Below are positions 60,479-64,000 of a stretch of DNA of 64,000 bases, piece by piece; the stretch's first letter is position 1; every line of letters begins with the position of its first letter. The stretch is from Lineus longissimus (Eukaryota; Nemertea; Pilidiophora; Heteronemertea; Lineidae). Below the pieces are notes generated by a model that worked only from the letters and a program-made list of their open reading frames with translations, ran no database searches and was not told where the DNA came from. Location: contig NC_088321.1 of assembly GCF_910592395.1 (NCBI RefSeq), positions 9,860,001 through 9,924,000 of the forward strand. The letters run 5' to 3'. The translations under genes and the position numbers were made by a program.

Positions 60479-60937
60479 ATGGAGACAAGCGTAGACGTGT
60501 GTGTAGACAACGCATGTGATTCTGTAACGGAGATGCGTACAGAACTTTTAGCACATTACCAAAGCGGACTTTTAACAAAATTAGGAATGAAAGCGAGTGA
60601 AGCGACTATCAAAAAGGCAAGTGGGAAAAACCTTGAAAAAATGTTCAATGAATATCAAGCGCGCTATAATACACAGATTGCTGACGATTTAGTATCTAAT
60701 TTGCTATTTGGATATACGCAAGCTGTGAGAGTGATGTTCCCAAATTTAGACCAGAAAAAACTACATGCCAAATTAAATGACAATGTTATAGTCAACAATG
60801 AAATCAAAAAACAATTGGGCCATTATATGAATCCTACACTTTTAGCTGCAGGTACAATTGTAGCAAATACCGCAGAAACTGCATTGGAAGCACCTGCGAG
60901 AAGTATAGCAGCGAGCGAAGCGAGCGAGTGTCAATAA
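60479..60937 (+). CDS. Small conserved-context protein, function unknown
   Basis: A 152-aa frame starting in the context AATATATAAATG, 27 bp after the ATPase stop. It is mostly helical in composition: MRTELLAHYQSGLLTKLGMKAS, NYxARYNT-type segment, then VMFPNLDQKKLHAKLNDN. An Ala-rich hydrophobic stretch lies near the end. The last residues (AASEASECQ) are encoded by a GCGAGCGAAGCGAGCG palindrome (60,911-60,928), so the C-terminus is repeat-derived. A strong hairpin begins at its stop codon. I do not recognise the family. Confidence 0.65.
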   Translation: METSVDVCVDNACDSVTEMRTELLAHYQSGLLTKLGMKASEATIKKASGKNLEKMFNEYQARYNTQIADDLVSNLLFGYTQAVRVMFPNLDQKKLHAKLNDNVIVNNEIKKQLGHYMNPTLLAAGTIVANTAETALEAPARSIAASEASECQ

Positions 60938-60972
60938 TTTTATAAGGTGTGTTATACCTTATAAAATTATTG
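60932..60972. terminator. Perfect 17-bp hairpin at a gene end
   Basis: The left arm CAATAATTTTATAAGGT (60,932-60,948) and the right arm ACCTTATAAAATTATTG (60,956-60,972) are exact complements around a 7-nt loop. The stop codon TAA (60,935-60,937) is inside the left arm, as at the integrase end. It is a probable transcript-end or RNA-processing signal. Confidence 0.75.
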
Positions 60973-60989
60973 AAGTGATAGTCTCTTTA

Positions 60990-61118
60990 ATAATGACTTT
61001 AATAGTCGCTAATAGTCGCTAATAGTCACTTTAATAATGACTTTAATAGTCACTTTAATAATGACTTTAATAGTCGCTTTAATAATGACTTTAATAGTCG
61101 CTAATAGTCATTAATATT
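60990..61118 (+). repeat. AT-rich tandem repeat between genes
   Basis: Units of TTTAATAATGACTTTAATAGTC and CGCTAATAGT are repeated with variation. They fill most of the gap between two small genes. No coding potential; possibly a replication or promoter region. Confidence 0.8.
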
Positions 61119-61133
61119 TTTTCATATAAATAA

Positions 61134-61463
61134 ATGACGGATTTACAAGGAGACACAAAAGAGATTACAACAACGGAAGAAAAGCCAAAGAACCCTAAGA
61201 GAGTTGAATGGGGTAAGAAATTAGGTCAGTTGAATAAAGGAAAGAAGAAGCCTGTTCAACAAGACGTCACACAAGCTATGAACTACTATCCTTTAATTGT
61301 GGTAGGAGGTATTGGTGTAGCTGCATTTATGTGGTATTACAGCTCACGAGCGCAGCGAGTGGCAACAGCGAGCGGAGCGAGCGTGGTGAGTACTAGAAAC
61401 TCATCGGGCAACGCAAAGCCTAATGTAGACACTCAACGCGGTAATACAAAGTTAGAAATTTAA
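61134..61463 (+). CDS. Small single-pass membrane protein, Polinton-type
   Basis: A 109-aa protein with start context TATAAATAAATG. The N-terminus is acidic, followed by a basic PKRVEWGKKLGQLNKGKKK patch and one transmembrane helix (about residues 53-68: PLIVVGGIGVAAFMWYY). A basic region before a single helix recurs in small membrane proteins of Polintons. The residues after the helix (RAQRVATASGASV) come from two GAGCG-type palindromic repeats at 61,347-61,383. Function is unknown; a virion membrane or assembly role is a guess. Confidence 0.65.
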   Translation: MTDLQGDTKEITTTEEKPKNPKRVEWGKKLGQLNKGKKKPVQQDVTQAMNYYPLIVVGGIGVAAFMWYYSSRAQRVATASGASVVSTRNSSGNAKPNVDTQRGNTKLEI

Positions 61464-61488
61464 TAATATTTTTTTCTCTGTTAAATAA

Positions 61489-61728
61489 ATGGACACTACT
61501 ATTGATCCAAAGCAAATTGGTAATACAATTTACCACTCTGCAGTTTTAGCAGCACTTGTTGTTGGCTATGGAATGGCTGCTAAGAAACTATTGAAGTCAA
61601 ATATTGGAGATCCTAGTAAACCTGACCTAATGAGAGCTGTTAAGCTCACTGGTGCAGTGTCACTTGCTATTATTACGAAAGGATATCTTGAGAAAAATAT
61701 GAATCTACCAAAGAACATCACCAATTAA
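61489..61728 (+). CDS. Small two-helix membrane protein, Polinton-type
   Basis: A 79-aa protein with start context GTTAAATAAATG, 25 bp after the previous gene. Two hydrophobic segments (about SAVLAALVVGYGMAA and VKLTGAVSLAIITKGYL) are joined by a loop containing GDPSKPDLMRA. Proteins with this layout and the DPSKPDL-like loop recur in invertebrate Polinton clusters, by my memory of the family. Function is unknown. Confidence 0.65.
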   Translation: MDTTIDPKQIGNTIYHSAVLAALVVGYGMAAKKLLKSNIGDPSKPDLMRAVKLTGAVSLAIITKGYLEKNMNLPKNITN

Positions 61729-61748
61729 CTGAATTCCACCTATAATAA

Positions 61749-62144
61749 ATGGCCGGAATGATATTAACGACGATTTTTGGTGCTGTAGCTAATGCGACTG
61801 CTTTCGTTGGAGGTTCTGCACTCTTTCATGCATTTGATAAACAGAATGCTGCCGATGAACGTAAGCGCCATGACCTAGCATTAGAAAAATTACAAAAACA
61901 ATCTGCTACGTGGTCACAGAATAGAATTAAACATCTTGACTTCCTTGCTGAACAACGTCAGAAAAAACATCAAGCACAATCAGACATGTTAGACATGAAA
62001 GACTCCATTCGACAGTATGACAGCATCCATCCTGAACCTACTTTAAACCACTTTTATACACCAAGTGAATCTCAGAAAAAGTATGAACAAATGTACATTG
62101 CGGGCAGTGTCGTTGGATCTGCGGTGTTATCAAAATTTCTTTAA
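61749..62144 (+). CDS. Conserved Polinton structural-type protein, function unknown
   Basis: A 131-aa protein, start context CTATAATAAATG. A hydrophobic N-terminal segment (residues 3-26) is followed by a long charged helix containing DERKRHDLALEKLQKQSATW and RIKHLDFLAEQR. The PTLNHFYTPSESQKKYE segment precedes a second hydrophobic stretch at the end (AGSVVGSAVLSKFL). The combination RKRHDLALEKLQ plus L..FY.PS..QK is one I associate with a protein group seen repeatedly in Polintons of invertebrates. No enzymatic motif. Confidence 0.72.
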   Translation: MAGMILTTIFGAVANATAFVGGSALFHAFDKQNAADERKRHDLALEKLQKQSATWSQNRIKHLDFLAEQRQKKHQAQSDMLDMKDSIRQYDSIHPEPTLNHFYTPSESQKKYEQMYIAGSVVGSAVLSKFL

Positions 62145-62149
62145 AATAA

Positions 62150-63483
62150 ATGAGTGATGATGTGGTATTTGACAATCCTGCCTATGAAGAAGAGTCTGCA
62201 TTTGTGGATGCGCAAGATGTCTTAGATCGACAAGGGGCGAATGATGAAATTCTTAGAGTAGAATTGGAAGATAGAACACAAGAAACAAATGATGATGCAG
62301 AAAGATACGAGGCAGCAGATCTTATTATTGACCGGATGCAAGAAAAATATGGTGTGGATATAGGTGGTGATCGTGCTATTCTAAGAGAAAAAATTAAATA
62401 TAAAGGTAAACAATGGGTTTATCTAGGTCCAAAAGGAGGAACATATAAAATTACAAATGTTGATGGAACACTCAAAGAATTAGAAACAATTACAGGTAGC
62501 GGTGGAAGTAAAGAATTTGGTGAATTCTTTACTCCAATGCGTGAAAATGTTGATGATAACATTTCACCTGAAAGAAAAGAAGAGATAGAAGTACTCATTA
62601 ATGAATTACAAAGTAACACTGGCGACTCTTGGGGTTCTTGGGGTTCTTGGGATTCTGCTACAACACATGAAAAGTATATGCAAAGAGTGAAAGAAGTCAT
62701 TGATGAAGTTGTTCAAGAAGCAAGGGAAAAAGCGGGTAATGAATATTCTGTCAATCAGATTAAAAAAGCGAGAGATGAGATGGCTATAGCATTAACAAGA
62801 GAAGCAGCCTTAAAGTCCAAGTAGAACATTATGACAAAAAAATGAAAGAGTCTCAACAAGAACTTGAAAAAGCAGAACAACAAGGTGAAAGAGAAGACAT
62901 AACATTTTGGAAGAATCAATTTGAGCATAATGATAGAATGTATAAAAATAGTGTTGAATCCTATAAAGAAATTTATAGATCTCAAGTAGCAAAAATAAAG
63001 AGTTTATTTTTTAGAGAAGATATGACTTTAGGTGAAAAGTTAAGAGAATTATTTAAAGAAAAAGGGCTTACTATCACAAGCATTATTTCAGCCGTTATTT
63101 TAACTATATCTGCGATTGGAGGAACTGTGACTGCAATATTTACATCAAAAAAATCGGGTGGACCTTCTAAGCCAGGAAAACCTGGTAAGCCTGACAAACC
63201 TGGTAAGCCAGGAATTCCTAGTAAAATTACACAAGGTCTGATAAAATTTAAAAATTGGTTACTTTTCTTAGGTTCAAAAGCTCTAGCAGCGCTCCCTGGA
63301 ATTCTAGGAGCCATTGTGTCCACTCTCTTAAAAGCCGCAGCAGGTGTAGTAGGATTTTTAGCGGAGCATTTGATCATCGCAGTGGCGGTCACTATTCTTG
63401 TCATTGTTCAAGTATTGACAAACAATATGGGAGCCATTAAACAAAGAGCAAATAAAATTACTCGTAAAATAAATGAACATTAG
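62150..63483 (+). pseudogene. Large Polinton structural protein with one frameshift
   Basis: Two adjoining frames, 62,150-62,824 (224 aa, start context TTAAAATAAATG) and 62,842-63,483, read as one protein with a break at about 62,815-62,842. The N-terminal part is acidic (FDNPAYEEE) with KQWVYLGPKGGTYKI and short GSW repeats (62,631-62,654). The C-terminal part has MTLGEKLRELFKEKGLTI, a membrane helix, a collagen-like PGKPGKPDKPGKPG run, then LGSKALAALPGILGAIVS and a hydrophobic tail (FLAEHLIIAVAVTILVIVQV). This C-terminal architecture recurs in Polintons next to capsid genes. A virion or membrane role is inferred. Confidence 0.7.
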
Positions 63484-64000
63484 GTTCCTCAACACATTAA
63501 GATGTGAACTCCCTGTGAGCATACAACCATTTAAAACGGTAAAAGTTGAAAAGGCTATTATTACTATGACTTACTATAATATTTCAAGGGAATTAAAAAA
63601 TGACCATCTGCGATTTGCGCTTAAAGATAGAGCGAGCTATACGAATCCTGAGTTAATCACTATTCCCAATGGATTTTATACTCCAGTTACCTACAATAAA
63701 GCAGTACAAGAAGCACTGAGTGAAAAAGGGCATTCTGATAAATTTGAGTTGACTTATTTACCCAATGAAGGTAAAATTAAAATTAAAGCCGAGCCTCCAT
63801 TTGCAGTAGTTCTCCATAAAGAACTAGGTGAATTATTAGGAATAACTTTTGAAAACAATGTCTTTCTACACGGTGAAATTACGGGTGATAAACCTTGTCA
63901 ATTTTTACCTCATCATGAGTATAGAATTTCTTGTAATATTGTTGATACGAGTAAAAATTTAGTGAATGGAAAGCGTAGTGATCTTATTACTACATTTGTT
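63473..64000 (+). CDS. Penton/minor capsid-like protein, N-terminal part, runs off window
   Basis: Open from ATG 63,473 (context GTAAAATAAATG), overlapping the preceding gene's end by 11 nt, to the window edge: 176 aa with no stop. The N-terminal part includes VEKAIITMTYYNISRELKND and ELITIPNGFYTPVTYNKAV, then PPFAVVLHKELGELLGI. The pattern of a short beta-rich start, an IPxGxY segment and GxLLGI resembles the single jelly-roll penton (minor capsid) proteins of Polinton and adintovirus clusters. Position beside other structural genes supports this. The fold is not proven by sequence reading alone. Confidence 0.6.
   Translation, partial: MNIRFLNTLRCELPVSIQPFKTVKVEKAIITMTYYNISRELKNDHLRFALKDRASYTNPELITIPNGFYTPVTYNKAVQEALSEKGHSDKFELTYLPNEGKIKIKAEPPFAVVLHKELGELLGITFENNVFLHGEITGDKPCQFLPHHEYRISCNIVDTSKNLVNGKRSDLITTFV

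Larger units (their letters stand above)
46390..64000 (+). mobile_element. Polinton/Maverick (virus-like DNA transposon), left part, decaying
   Basis: It is identified by the co-occurrence of protein-primed family B DNA polymerase, retrovirus-type integrase, FtsK/A32-type packaging ATPase, a capsid-type protein and a set of small structural genes, the hallmark gene set of Polintons. The left boundary is placed where LINE similarity ends (about 46,380-46,400). The right end lies beyond the window, so terminal repeats and target duplication cannot be tested. Length so far is 17.6 kb, of which about 3.7 kb is three later insertions. Several key genes are broken. Confidence 0.9.

Overview
The window reads as animal nuclear DNA, most likely from an invertebrate and probably a marine one. 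It has no host gene I can recognise. It is a nest of repeats and mobile DNA in two halves. The lineage cannot be fixed from the sequence alone.

Positions 1 to about 43,085 are one satellite array. Its monomer is about 151 bp and is recognisable by GCCGACCGACTTTCATCGCC. The array has several monomer subtypes and repeated multi-kilobase higher-order blocks. Two things interrupt it. One is a structurally complete 2.1-kb IS630/Tc1/mariner-group transposon at 7249-9358, with TA target duplication, 31-bp inverted ends and an intact 500-aa transposase with DD82E spacing. The other is an unrecognised non-satellite segment at about 13,597-15,184. The many short reading frames in the array are satellite read-through, not genes.

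At 43,086-46,390 a 5'-truncated LINE (CR1/jockey-like endonuclease plus reverse transcriptase) abuts the satellite. It is decayed, with four in-frame stops and at least two frameshifts. It is split by a 1,028-bp Mutator-like MITE with perfect 58-bp terminal inverted repeats and a 10-bp target duplication.

From about 46,390 to the window end lies most of a Polinton/Maverick, a virus-like DNA transposon. In order it has a small protein, protein-primed DNA polymerase B, a conserved 400-aa protein, a retrovirus-type integrase, an oppositely oriented coiled-coil gene, a capsid-type protein, an FtsK/A32-type packaging ATPase, a run of small membrane and structural proteins, and the start of a penton-like protein that runs off the window. 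The right terminus and any adenain-type protease are not visible here. The element is decaying. PolB has a 2.2-kb insertion, a nonsense codon, several frameshifts and a probable loss of the ExoIII region. The integrase is cut by a 1.1-kb insertion and a 399-bp TTAA MITE. Several other genes carry single frameshifts, while the ATPase and several small genes are intact.

The most interesting signals are regulatory. Almost every gene start on both strands sits in the same context, AATAAATG. Hairpins lie at gene ends, including one that spans both stop codons of a convergent pair. A GAGCGAAGCGAGC-type palindrome is scattered through coding and non-coding parts of the element. Together these suggest an expression code of the element's own, reminiscent of poxvirus late promoters and mimivirus/virophage hairpin ends.
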